Of a stretch of 64,000 nt of DNA, positions 34,294 through 46,169 are shown one piece after another (within the stretch, counting starts at the first letter, position 1; each line of letters starts with the position of its first letter). Source of the stretch: Polytrichum commune (lineage: Eukaryota; Streptophyta; Polytrichopsida; Polytrichales; Polytrichaceae); NCBI GenBank assembly GCA_950295325.1, contig OX485803.1:21390001-21454000 (forward strand), read 5' to 3'. The notes beneath the pieces were generated by a model. That model did no database searches. It was given only the letters and a program-made list of their open reading frames with translations, and had not been told where the DNA came from. A program made the translations under genes and the position numbers.

Positions 34294-35783
34294 ATGGAGA
34301 TTGGAGATGCTCCTCCTCCCACATGCCCCCACTGTGGTTGCAAGGAAAGCAAGCCCAAGTACAACAACAACAAAAAACCGGACCAACTTCGGGTGGAGTG
34401 TCAAAAATGTGGCAAATTGTTCCAACGTAGCCCGAAACGCAAGGTGCATCCCGAGGGCTACAAGAAGGAGAAGGTGGAGGAGCCCATGCAATACAAAGTT
34501 CTGATCAAGCAATGCAATGCTTGCAAAAGTACCGACGCCAAGTTCTATAGCTTGAATAATAATGACCCGTTGCAACCACGCTACAAGTGCAAGAACCCCA
34601 CATGCAAGAAAGTCTTCACCCCTTTCAAGAAGTCACAATTGCTCAACCAAAAGCCCGCTCTTGTCAAGAGCGTTAGGCAACGAACGACCACTGGTGACAC
34701 CACCACAGAGATTGATTCATTCCACACGAGTACTCTTGACTTCAATTATAATTCATTTTCGTTGGCTGACGAAATCTTGGGCACATGGGAGAGCAACTCA
34801 GGTTTATAGATGAGAAAATTCATTTGTTCAATATAGTAGTTTTCCTAGTTTCATTTGTGTTATCTCAATGAATTTTATTGACAGGGTTGACCTCAGGTTT
34901 AAACAGAAGGGTATTGGATGATTAACATATAATAAGAAAACCTAGTGTGCATGGGTCATTGATGTATAGTTATTGAGGATATCGCAGCCTTATTAAATTA
35001 CTCTATGGTTTCTTATACCTAATATCCATATTAGATAACCCTATTAATATAAGAACCTCATGCTTTGATATGAGCTAATTATAAATATGAGTGACTTAAT
35101 TTTGTTGATGACACACGTTTTTTTATACAGGAGCGGTTGATGGCAATGGTCCAAACACAAGCTACTCAAGTGCTTCCAACGGCGCCGAATATTTTACTCA
35201 AACCGCAACCACATCATTGCATGATGCACCAAACGACCGTGTGTATAACTCAATTGCCACCCATAACAATACCAGTGGAGAAGCATTTGGTTTGGGTCAA
35301 ACTGCTCAGAACGTGTACAAAGATCTAAATACATATAATATTGGAATCACTACACACAACCACTATGGAGAAGGAGGAGGTTCAACAGTATATCAACATG
35401 GCATTCCTAATCTACCACCTACTTGGCCTCCCTATCCCGCACTCAATAACCTTCCGGATTCAACAAACATTCACGACAATGCCTCGACTAGTTCTTCAAG
35501 TGCTTCATATCATGCAAGCTCATTCACAAATGGACCACAAACTCTACAAGATCGTGAGTATAACATGCAATTGAATTCGGGAAGAACTTACAATGTGAGA
35601 TTTCTTGCCTTGACACAACCTCCCGAAAACATGTTTAGCGGGTCCATCTATCAAGCACCTGAAGGAGGCATGCATGAAGGCTACACAAACAACATCATTG
35701 ATAGTCAATTGGACAACCCCCAACGATTAGCTAATGGTGGACCTATAAGGCGAAATCGTCAAAGATACACCAACCTTCAATAG
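34294..35783 (+). CDS. Protein with two Dof-like zinc fingers in tandem
   Basis: Exons 34294-34801 and 35131-35783 join in phase to 386 residues. Finger 1 is residues 11-39 (CPHC, 21 residues, CQKC), exactly the C-x2-C-x21-C-x2-C spacing of Dof DNA-binding domains. Finger 2 is residues 74-104 (CNACKSTDAKFYSLNNNDP, then LQPRYKC, then C after four residues). It carries the Dof hallmarks S-T-x-x-K-F, N-N and Q-P-R-Y-x-C, but has C-x4-C in the second half and FT in place of the usual W-T. Lys/Arg-rich linkers follow each finger. Residues 170-386 are Asn/Ser/Thr/His-rich without structure, as in Dof activators. A nuclear DNA-binding role is inference. The gene starts 950 bp after the neighbour on the same strand. 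An acceptor-like CGTCTAG 12 bases before the ATG suggests a 5'-UTR intron. Confidence 0.78.
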
Positions 35784-35799
35784 GCCACCCTATTAAGGG

Positions 35800-36900
35800 A
35801 TTAGAGCTTTATAAAGTTTTGGCAACAAAAAACTCACCAACAATGTTGTAAGCGGAGATTACTTAAGTGAAGATATATTTTGTTTCTTTATAATAAGGCA
35901 TTATAATTGCCAAAATACCAACTTTCTCATGAATTGTCCCTGGTGCCTTGGGGGAGTCCCTTTTTTGTGATTTTTGGGCGAATTTGAGCTGATTCGCGAT
36001 GGGGATGCAGGGGTTAGTGCCGCAATTTCTTCTCGATGCTAATGTGGCTGGTGGGTTATCTTATTTTGTGTTTTATTGTCACGAGAGAGCGGAGGGTTTT
36101 CAATCATCCTATGTAGGATTTCGAGTGCGCTCTCCTTCACAAACACTCTGTTCGGCCAATTTTTTCCACTGCTTACGGCAGGTTCCTGTTGGGATCGTGG
36201 ATTTGCGAGTCCTCTTAATTTTAGTCCAATCAAATTCTGCAGTCATGAAAAAACTCCTCATTCCCGTGGGACGTTCTGCAGTGCCTCAATTTCTTCTCGA
36301 AACACAAAACCCAGATTACACACCATCCACATCTATTCGAGAAGAAATTGAGGAAAAAACAATGATTCGCGAGAACATACAATTGCAATAGGAGATTCGT
36401 CTTTGTTTCAATCCGACCAATTTGTGTAGGAGGAGGTGCTGCAGGTTTTTGCTATAAGAACTTAGGTCATCTGAATCTTAATTCCTTGCTGATATGATGA
36501 TGATCGACGTTAGCCTTGTGGGGTTTTGCCTGGGGTTAGTTAACTACTTGGTATCAGACCTTTCGAGGATGTAAAATTACCTTTGCACTCTTTCGCCCGC
36601 CACAGAATATACGCTGAGCAGGATGCTTGGATGCATCAAGCTTATCGTCTATGTCATTTAATTAGATTGTTTGACATTGTGATGTTGTTTGGTCGGAAAC
36701 TATAAATTAAAAATTAAAAACAGAGGAGGTTGTTCCGAAATGTATGAAACCCAACATGGAGTAGTAAATGGTCACTTCATAGATTCTTTAGACTCTGTTC
36801 TTCCGAACACAATCTCGTTTCTCAATTGATCAATTTGTTGAATCTTCTTCTTTCTCGAGGAGGTAGTGAACATCTTCTTATCAGTAACTTACAACTAGAC
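35800..36900. other. Intergenic stretch downstream of the Dof-like gene
   Basis: Two overlapping plus-strand frames (35999-36391) have no domain. TTTCTTCTCGA-type words recur at 36026 and 36291. No convincing exon was seen. Confidence 0.35.
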
Positions 36901-36909
36901 GTCGTCTCA

Positions 36910-37272
36910 CTAACGTTGGTACTCCCTTTGGAATCCATGCACGCATTTAGAGTGCTTCAAACAATTAGTATCAGGGCTTTGGAGGATTCCTAAGAGGGGG
37001 AGCTTGTCGACTGACGGTGCGATACAAGGGAAGGAATCAGCATGTCTGGAGGTTTTTTTAGTGGCCTCTGCTTGCCAGGTATATTCATCATCATCACTCG
37101 TCACGGTCAGTGAGTCAGTCAGTCCACTAAAGCTTCGGCCCTTGAGATCTTGCAAATAGAGGTCGCAATATTTAGGAGGAGGCTTCCATAGGCTAAGTTC
37201 TTGCGCCTCCTTTCCCTTTCCTCGAAATTTATTTATAATCTGTGGACGAGTAAGTTTCGACGATCCTCTCAA
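36910..37272 (-). CDS. Unrecognised minus-strand frame
   Basis: A 120-codon frame of soluble character, with a Pro-rich LWKPPPKYCDLYLQDLKG segment and an acidic VTSDDDEYTWQAEA segment. Its composition looks more protein-like than neighbouring frames, but no homologue comes to mind and no flanking splice sites were established. It may be an isolated exon, a relic or chance. Confidence 0.2.
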   Translation of the reverse strand: MRGSSKLTRPQIINKFRGKGKEAQELSLWKPPPKYCDLYLQDLKGRSFSGLTDSLTVTSDDDEYTWQAEATKKTSRHADSFPCIAPSVDKLPLLGILQSPDTNCLKHSKCVHGFQREYQR

Positions 37273-37279
37273 ACTATCT

Positions 37280-40200
37280 ATGAGGTTGCCACCATAGTGC
37301 GAGGTAGAGCGAGGTGATTAGGTTGCAGCTAGCTAGGTTAGAGTTTAGGATTTTTTTCCGACATCTTTTCATCTGGTTTGACATCTTTTCCTGCTCGGCG
37401 AACTGCTTCACCACTAAGTTCGTGTAATAGGTAGCTGTGTCTACTAATCGATAAGGAGAGATAGTTCCAAGGTTGATGGTGTTCCGTGGTTGCCCTTCAG
37501 ACTAATCTCACTCTCCACGTTTTAGGAATTATTTTTCTTACTATGTGGATTCTTGCACCTTGCCCCTCTGCATTCATTCAATGCTAGACATGAATTTTTG
37601 AAAATCATGCGGCAAGAGCGACGTGGAAATTTTCTTTCTTTCTGTTTGTCTCACACAAGAGCGCTTCTTACAGCTCCGGAAGTTTATTCTGTCATTTTGA
37701 TATTGTATTCAACCTTTCGCGTAGATCGTTTCATGTGGTCATCTTATGTCGTGAACGGCATATTTATTTCACGGTGATAGAGAAAGGAAGATTGTCACTC
37801 TAATGGAAGACGAATCGTCTTAATTTTGCACGGCTAGCATTTCTATGTTCATTTCTGCATTGTTCAGTCAGTAAAATTGCATTTACGAAGTTGCCTGGAG
37901 CTAAGCACTTCTCTACTTGTGAGTATTTCTAGAGAACCTTCTTGGATAGATTTGAAGCGGTCATTGCCTCTTAAGACAAAACCCTTGGAAAGTTCTATGG
38001 TAGAGGGGAGATACTTGTGAGAGGTATTGTTTTTTTTAAATTTCTATATATCTGGGTTCCGATCCTCCAATCCTGTTTCCCTTTCGTGCCATTGAAGTAG
38101 TGAAGTACTATCAACAATTCATTTGGCAGTGAAACGTATCCTCTCGGAACTTAGGAAGATTCTCTGCCTCTGATGGACAGAAGTCATAAATACTCATTAA
38201 GTATTGAAACCGATTGACACCAGCACTGGCTTACAGGAGAACATGAACAAACAAAGAAATGCCAATATGAATGCATGAATTTTTTTCAGTGTGCACTATG
38301 CGAACTCTATACAATGTTGTGCGCAACAAGCATGAAGCATAAAGGAGTTAGACTAACCTAATCATAAGTTAGCTCGAAATGGAAGCATGTTGTGAACAAT
38401 CTACGTTGCATTTTTTGGATGAGGAAATGTGAAGATCACAAAGCCAACATGTAATTATACCTCAAAGATATCAATCTAAGTTTTTTTTTTGGTTATTCCC
38501 CCCCCCCCCCCCCCCCCCCGTTATTGAGCAGATCATGATTGAATTTGGTCTTAACTTCACACCCGCATACCCTCGTTGTGTTTCAAATGAACCGCCTCTC
38601 CTACGAGGGGCCTCCTCCTCCCACCAACGGTGGAGCCTCGGCCCCGAGTGGCTCGTTGATTTTAAAGAGAATCTAGACTTATGCATGAATTTTGAATAGA
38701 ATGAGGTTATGCATGTTGAGTTGTTTGAAACTTTATTGGCAGACCATATGGTAGAATAGGGATAGAGTTGGGAGGAACCAACCTTAGGTTTAGAAATATC
38801 TATTGATGTGAAATATTAGTACCTTTAAATGAATTTTTTTTCTATTCAAAATCTACTAAGTAGTAGTACAATGTGACTAATAATAGATGGAATAAAGGAG
38901 AATATTAATTTATTGTGAAATTAATTTATTTTTTACTATTTTATCATTCTAACTTACTAATTATTAGAAAAAGAAGCAGTTCACACTCTATGAAATACAA
39001 AAACCTCTAAATCCAAACTACCAATTTAAAGAGTAATTTCAACAAATTATGCTCTCATGCATTCTCATTATTACCAATTTAGAGACGCTCTCTCCCTACT
39101 AAAACCTTTTGCCCCTTCAAATAAACACCTTTTAGAGCCAGAGTGAGTTTCAACTCTAAAAATAAATTAAAAAATCAACTAGCAATACCTTATAGTCATC
39201 TTCGGTCATATAAAATATTTGGTTCAATTGTTTCTCTATGAAACTTTGTTGTAATATAAGTTAGTAGTTTTGATCACGGAATACATAATTTATAAAACTC
39301 ATGTAGAAGTGAACATGTGAGATATATAGCAAAAATCCTCCCCTCTAAAATAATGTTACCCAAGTTAGCACCCTTTTGTGTAAGCGTTTGGTGTACAAGT
39401 TATGTGGATCATGCTCTTAGAGCTCCTTAGTGCCAAGGGCCATGGCACTTTTGGCCTTCTTCAATCATTTGGGGTCCCACAATGATCATTTATCGCTAAA
39501 TGTCAAGAAACATCAAAACTCCACGTCATGTCTCTCTCCTGAGGATGTGCTAGTCAATTAAATACTACATATTGTTGGTCAAACTCATTTGGCGTACGTA
39601 CTTGATGTTTACTTGTCGGCAATTGCCACCCTAAAGGCATGCACGCCACCATTGTTGCATGATGCATCATTGTTTGCATCATAGGTGTGTTGACAAAGAA
39701 AGTAGTGAATTAGCAAAGATCTCAAATAAGCGGTATGTATATGCTTAACATGATTGTGGAGCATTGGCTCCTCATTTTCTTGGTTGATTTCAAGGTCGAG
39801 TCCAAACTTAAACTTGTAGACATCAAACATGAGAAATCTTTTACAAGCTCAAGCTCAAGTTGTGTGTGGCAAAGGCATGAGTGAAAGCTTTTTTAATGTC
39901 ATAAAAATCATACTTCTGTGAGTAAGACGTGTATTATGTGAGATTCAAGTCATAAATAGAGGCTGGCCTTTCGCAAATGTGGAACGCAATTAGACTATCA
40001 CCAAACATGCTTATAACTTATTCAAAACATGTGACAAAAATGGTAGAGCATGTGTTCCTTCTTTCTTTGGGTTATTTTTCAAGTTTAAGCCTGGACTTGA
40101 CTCACTTGTACACATCAGACATGGGGAATCTATATAAAAAAAATTGAACCTGAAAATCAACCCAACAAAAACCATGACCAAACTAAACCCAACACATGTA

Positions 40201-41770
40201 AGGGTTCAAATTAATCAATTTTACCTTGGCCTACCAAACTTGTAACCTTGAGCTCAAGCTCAAGTAAGGTAGAAGCACCTAATTCTACCACTGACCCCAA
40301 TTTTTACACTTGCTTTTCCCCCAAAGTGGGCAACCACGTCCTTCAACATGAACACTAATTATATTATTCTAAAGATATTTTATTTTATTTTAAATTATTT
40401 TAAAAAAACAACAAGAACACACACACACACACACAACTCATTGGTTAAAGGAGTTAAAATGTCAATGATTAACACTATCCAAGGACCTACATGGCTCGGA
40501 AGGGTCAATTGAAGTTTATGTCTATGAGCATTTCTATAGAACTGTGATATGCTTTTCATTAACGTAAGCCTAATATCATCGTGCTTGTGATGTGATTGCT
40601 AATCTGAATAAAAATATTGAATAATTTGTTTAGGTTAGTGAAGGGACCATAGTGCCACAACCTCCTTTGCACTAGGTGCTTCTACCTTATGTGTGGCAAG
40701 GGCAATTATGAGTGGCACACTTTTTGCATGTCATGAATGTATCATACTCTACGAGGAAGTTGTTGTGTGAGGCTCAAGTCTTACAACAACAATTGACCTT
40801 TCAAGAACCTGGAAACGTATCAGGCTATCACCAAGCACACTTATACCTATCCATAACAGGGCACGTGTCTTGAGACTCTTTGCACACGGCGGCAAACGTG
40901 ATAACTTCAAGATCAAAATTGCAGACTAACTCTCTGACCCATGGTCATCTAGGATCTTCACTAGGGATCAGTGAACGAGGAGATCCAACAGCTACACTAA
41001 ATATGATATTCAGTGTCGCCGATTCTAACTCTCTTGCTCAATACTGATTGTAAACAACAGTGTAGAGTCACCAACACTAAATGTTAACCCAGCATTATTT
41101 ATCATTCCTTGTGAAAAGAACACTTGGGGACTATAGATTTACATCATTGCAATTGCTGTCACTTACCAAGTACATTTTCACCCAAATGTCAATCATCGAT
41201 GACAATCTTTCATCACATGTTGCTGACAAGAGAAGGTAGCGTTTTGGCAAATGGATGAACTCATTCAACATCATGACGAAATTCGTTCACATATTCATAC
41301 GAAGTGTCACCCGAAAAGTTACAATAGTGGCATTAAATATCATATGTAGTGTAGTTACAGATGAACCGGTGCAGTTTGAGAAATAACCCGTTCGAATTCA
41401 AGACTTCAAGAAAATTACCGATCAATTTAGAGGAATCCACAGGATATTCCTCAAATCAATAAAGAGAAACCAATAAGATGTCAACATGTCACCGGTTTAT
41501 ACTGGAAACAATAAGATCTTGACGGATTATGCCCAAAAATTTCCCCAGACACTGCTAGGGATGAACAATGCACATCTTGAGCGGTACAATAAAAGGGGAT
41601 GGTGTCCCATCATGTTGATTTCTGGCTGAAAGTCAGATGGAAACGCCTTTGTGCAGTACAGTTTTAGAATCCTAGAGAAATAAGAAACCTATCAAACAAT
41701 ACTAAAATATGGGGGTTGTCTGTGGTTGTGCTTCTTAATCACACACATTGAATATAAGGTTAATTGAGCA
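37280..41770. other. AT-rich intergenic stretch, no gene recognised
   Basis: It contains a 22-C run at 38498-38519 and a CA run at about 40420. At 39.85-40.0 and 40.7-40.85 kb there are two similar segments (GTGTGGCAA-GGCA, TCAAGTC, AACGTATCAGGCTATCACCA against AACGCAATTAGACTATCACC), a diverged direct duplication about 840 bases apart. No exon is supported. Confidence 0.4.
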
Positions 41771-41774
41771 GTAC

Positions 41775-42540
41775 AAGTTAAGACCAGGCTTGTATCTAGG
41801 AACAGACACCAAAGGACCACATGTTACAATGAGATTGGACTGTGTATTGTTCTCCCTCTAACTTATTAAGACATGCTTGGTCGCACAAGAGTGTCATTTT
41901 ATTTGACTGTCGCATTCTCAGTAACATGACATTTTGGCTTCAAGTGTCATACTATCGACGTTTCTCAAGAAATTAGCCTATTTCATTTATCTGTACATAA
42001 TGAAGATGCATAAGTACGAAAGAACATCTATATTGAAGAAATACACTAACAAAGTTTCGAAATGCTCACAATGTTCCCCCAACATTTCCCAATGCTTACA
42101 ACACTCCCTAAGGTACCCTTGTATGTTCCAAAGTACTAACCACATTATGAACCTTGAAATACATTGGATCCCACCACTTCTGTACATTAAATACCCCTAT
42201 CATAAGACAAATCAGGCCTTAAAATATGTTGTACTGCAAGTGTCATGTTACAAGTGTAGTCATAGTGTGAAGGTAAATTAGCACTAGAAAGATTTGTTGA
42301 CAGAATATGCATTGTATACACATGGAGTCACATAATCAAGTGTCATGATATGGAGGTTAGACTGCACTCAAAACACATATATCATTCTAAGCTTTAAAAT
42401 CAACATAATTGGGAGGACCTCTGTGATAGTTTGAAGAGAAAGAGGGTCTTCACTTTAAACTCTTGCATCTCAACTTTGATTTCCACTCTTGAAATGGAAA
42501 TCTAAGTGATTTGCAATTGCTAACCGGATGAGACAATTCC
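41775..42540. repeat. Dispersed repeat copy split by a Tigger-derived MITE
   Basis: The family start (AACAGACACCAAAGGACCAC, ATGTTACAATGAGATTGGAC) lies before 41860. The family end (AACATAATTGGGAGGACCTC, GTTTGAAGAGAAAGAG, GTGATTTGCAATTGCTAACC) lies after 42340. The 41870-42300 element sits between. Confidence 0.5.
41870..42300 (-). mobile_element. Internally deleted pogo/Tigger-like MITE
   Basis: Its left part (TTGGTCGCACAAGAG, CATGACATTTTGGCTTCAAG, TGTCATACTATCGACGTTTC, then an ATGAAGAT-CATAAGTACGAAAGAA stretch) matches the reverse complement of 27880-27620. Its right part (GTCATGTTACAAGTGTAGTC, TTAGCACTAGAAAGATTTG) matches the reverse complement of 25990-25890. The transposase region is absent. 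Confidence 0.65.
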
Positions 42541-43455
42541 AAATCTGAGCCAACAGCCAAATTTATCTGGAGTAAAAAATTGCCCACAATAAGCCACAGT
42601 GAACAAAATGCTCTGACTCCTCAATCTGTCCTCTGGCAAAATCGTAGAAACCACCAAATCGGGGTTTCAATGAAAGCAAACACTAAGTACCTGCAATCTC
42701 AACCGGTGCTACATCTGAAGTGTAAATACAAGTCCATATACACTCAGCTTGTACTGTGTAGAAGAACTAACACAGAAATTCAATTTGCTTCTAAAAGAAA
42801 AAGGTCGCAATTCCCCTCTGCCCAATTCACCTCTGAAACATTGTACAGGAGCTAAGAGTATATGTTCGTCATGCACAGAGGAAAGGCCACTTGACCCTTA
42901 TTGAAAAATTTGACAAGTTCAACTACAGCGCTATGTCGCGACTGTAGTGGCATATGTTGATGGGCACCCAATTTGTGAATTTAATCACATGAGCGTTATT
43001 CCCATAAGGTGCCTGTCTATCTATCCTTCCAAATCCTCTCATACCTGCTTGACTTGATTACTATCTCAATTTATACAGTCTGCTAGCACTAACATAACAC
43101 CAGGTGTAGCACTTGCAAAGTATTGCGATTTGTGCACTCTCCATATCCCTGGTTGTCATTGTTTGACTGGATAACAATTCATGCTTGGCACATAAAATGG
43201 CCAGAATTACCGCATATCACCACCTACTCTAGCCATTGTTTTCATCATCATCTTTTTGAGCCTGTGGGCTCGAATCATTTCTCTACTGGATATTTTACGT
43301 GGCATCATTCTGCCATTCTTTCAGGGTCTACGACTACAATCATCACTGACATAATTTAAAAAGAGTTATAGGATGATGTCAAGGGAGGAAAGGAAAGGAA
43401 ATGAATTGAATGCTTGACACAGTTTTCTGTCTCTTCAGGCCTGAGCATTGTACCA

Positions 43456-46168
43456 CTAATCAAACATTGAATTCAAAGACCCAAGTGCAGTTCCTTTTGT
43501 AGGTTCAGAGAGCTTGTCTTCTAATACTTCTTGCACCTCCAAGTCATCATTGTCCTCACCATCATCAAGAGTGTCACAAAGCAGCCAATCATCACCAGCC
43601 GAATCTGCTTTCAGCCGTCTCCGCTCAGCCACCTCTTGTGGATCATCTGGGCACATATTGCGAGGTCCCCGTCGAACAGGTCTCTCGGCCACCACATACT
43701 TTTGACCTTCTCTCTCTCGCTCCGGAAACCCTGCCCATACTGTTCAAATGCACCACTAACAATCAGATAACAATTCCTTTATCTCTTTGTAAGGTACGTC
43801 AGCCTTACATGGTATACTTTGTATTTACTCTTCTTAATTGAAGACCTATATTTCAGTGGTGTATTGCAAGGCTTGTCACTAAGACCAGACACCAAAAAGA
43901 CATGTGTCACAATGATGAGATCGGACTCTGCTCAAAACACAGACACTGTTCTAGGTTGAATAGTTAACACAATTGGGAGGCCATATGTGATCATTTGAAG
44001 AGAAAGAGAAGCTTCATGACCTATTATCACTTTTGCATCTAAAGTCCGGTTTTGAAACTTAAAATGACTATCTTAGTGATTTGCAATTGCTAACCGGATC
44101 AAGTCCTGATCCTAGGCAACGGCCAATAACTGTCTCTAAAGTTGGACAAGCCCACAATAGGGCCACACACCTTAACCCTCTCGAGAAGTGAGCACAGAGA
44201 TTGGTCCTTGCAAGCTTTGCTAAAAATATTCCTTGCAATTTCAATATGGGAAAGGTAACATTCCAAGACAGACATATTTCTCACCATCACAAAAGAGATG
44301 GTCACAACATGAGAAAGGAGTACTGCTGCAACCTGGCGGTAGTCAAAATATAACAAACGGCTAAAAAGGTAACATACCTGCAAATTGGTGCAGGACAATG
44401 GAGGCTGCAACTGTCACGTTGAGTGAAGCTGTACCAGGACCAGACTGAGGGATATAGACAAAAAAATCACATATCTCCATCTCTTTCTCGCTTAGTCCTG
44501 TTCCCTGATAATGATTCAAAAATGATCCAAAAATTTAGTGTTGTCATATGCCTGGATAACATACAAAATAACCTTGAATAGAATGATACATGTATGGGTG
44601 AATTCTGGACAAGAATGGAAACAATCCCCATATTGCATATTGTGTGGGTTTGTACCAGAAAACAGAGTGATTCTTATACAATCTCAAGTCGCATGGGATC
44701 CATCTCCACCTGGCCACTTTCTGATCTAAGCATCTGTGTCACGCTTCAGGAGGGTAAAACCATTACAGCATCTCCTTAACCAAAATCATCAACAATAGGC
44801 ATAAAATCCTTCATGTACTTAAAAGTTACCACCAACCTCGTTCCCAAGGACAAATGCAGTGCTGCGAGAAAAAGGGTTAGTGTGCACTCCAACTGCTTCT
44901 TTGGTGATTTCTACTCCACAAATGGCGACATCTTTTGCCTGCAGGATTTCATTCCAACTTACTCTTAGTTGCGGAACCAAACCATTCAATTTAAAGCAAC
45001 CCCAAGACTAAAGCTTGAGATTGAAGAACCAACTATCACTGGTACTGTGCAGCTGCATGCATCGCCAAAACCAAATCAACATCGATCCTTGAAACTGATC
45101 CAGGAACTGCCAAGCCCACAATCTCCATCCACTGCTATACAGATTGTTCACACATTGCACGACAGGCCCAAACATTCAACGTCCAAACAAAGAGCTATTA
45201 CTTGCTACAAAGTGTGAGGAATCAGAAAAAAGAAAAAGAAAAGAGGAAGTGTAGCCAAACCTCAACCCAAACCACGAAAAAAGGCATACTTATATTTCTA
45301 AATTTAGATGCACAATAACATTTCTCAACCACATAAGCGATTCAAATCATCATGTGTATTTAATCGAATAGTATAATCGGAGTATAATCACCTTCAAATA
45401 CTGCACAGCTTCTGCCAGCGTGTGGAAGTGACGAAATTGCAGATGCAGAGTAGCACCATGGCTCCCGAAGGCATTGAAATCCTTTCTCCCTACAAGGATG
45501 ACCTCTGACACTCCGAAGGCAGTCGCACTTCTCGCCAAAGTCCCGAGGTTATGCCTCTTGGCTACATTGTGAACAAGCACAAAACACTCAGCCTTCACAC
45601 CATTGTTCTTCCTCTTCTCCAATGTCTCCAATGACTTAGCCGCACTAACTCCATTGCCATGTGGTTTAGAAATCTCCGTTCTTCTCTCATCAAGAACAGA
45701 ACCCTCATTGTTAGCCAATGGCAAACCTCCTCCCCTCTTGCAATCCTGTTCAATTCCATTACCCTTCGATGAAATCTCTGGCTTGGGAACCCTAAGACGG
45801 TGACTGGGAGCTTTCACAGTGCGCTCTATCTCCTTGGAAATCTTGCTGTTGATGAGATCGATGATGGTTTGCCTTATGTCGTCACGTAAGTAGTCGAAAG
45901 TTCGTGGCGGGAAGGTGATCTCCTCCCTCTGCCGCTCTGAAAGCTCAGCATACTTTAGAGAAGTTTGGACAGGTGCGATGCGGTAGCCTCCTAGGTAGCC
46001 TAAGCTTTTTGTGCGTGCAAGCACTCCTCCCTCCGATGGCGACTTCCCTGGTGAAGTCCGGAAGTTATCAGACTCACGTAAACTGTTGCCCGCATCCTCT
46101 GGCCCTAACCCGTCCTCCATCACCGCCTTCCCCTCCGGACTCACGCTCACGCTCATCTCATCCTCCAT
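43456..46168 (-). CDS. SpoU (TrmH) family tRNA/rRNA 2'-O-methyltransferase
   Basis: Exons 46168-45392, 44938-44837, 44504-44378 and 43730-43456 join in phase to 426 residues. The C-terminal half is a SPOUT methyltransferase that uses S-adenosylmethionine to methylate ribose 2'-O in RNA. Visible motifs are CFVLVHNVAKRHNLGTLARS (motif 1, Asn and Arg) at residue 195, AFVLGNE (motif 2) and PQSGPGTASLNVTVAAS (motif 3, the cofactor knot). The tail is acidic (DDGEDNDDLEVQEVLEDK) after VVAERPVRRGPRN. The N-terminal 190 residues are charged and low in complexity, with no clear transit peptide, so location is unknown. Small plant homologues are mostly just the SPOUT core, so this N-terminus is an extension. 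The product is probably active because all motifs are intact. Intron 3 (43731-44377) contains a dispersed repeat. Confidence 0.9.
43855..44115. repeat. Dispersed repeat family, best-preserved copy (SpoU intron 3)
   Basis: In order it reads GCAAGGCTTGTCACTAAGAC, CAGACACCAAAAAGACATGT, GTCACAATGATGAGATCGGA, CTGTTCTAGGTTGAATAGTT, AACACAATTGGGAGGCC, GATCATTTGAAGAGAAAGAG and GATTTGCAATTGCTAACCGG. The ends are not clear inverted repeats. Confidence 0.6.
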
Positions 46169-46169
46169 C

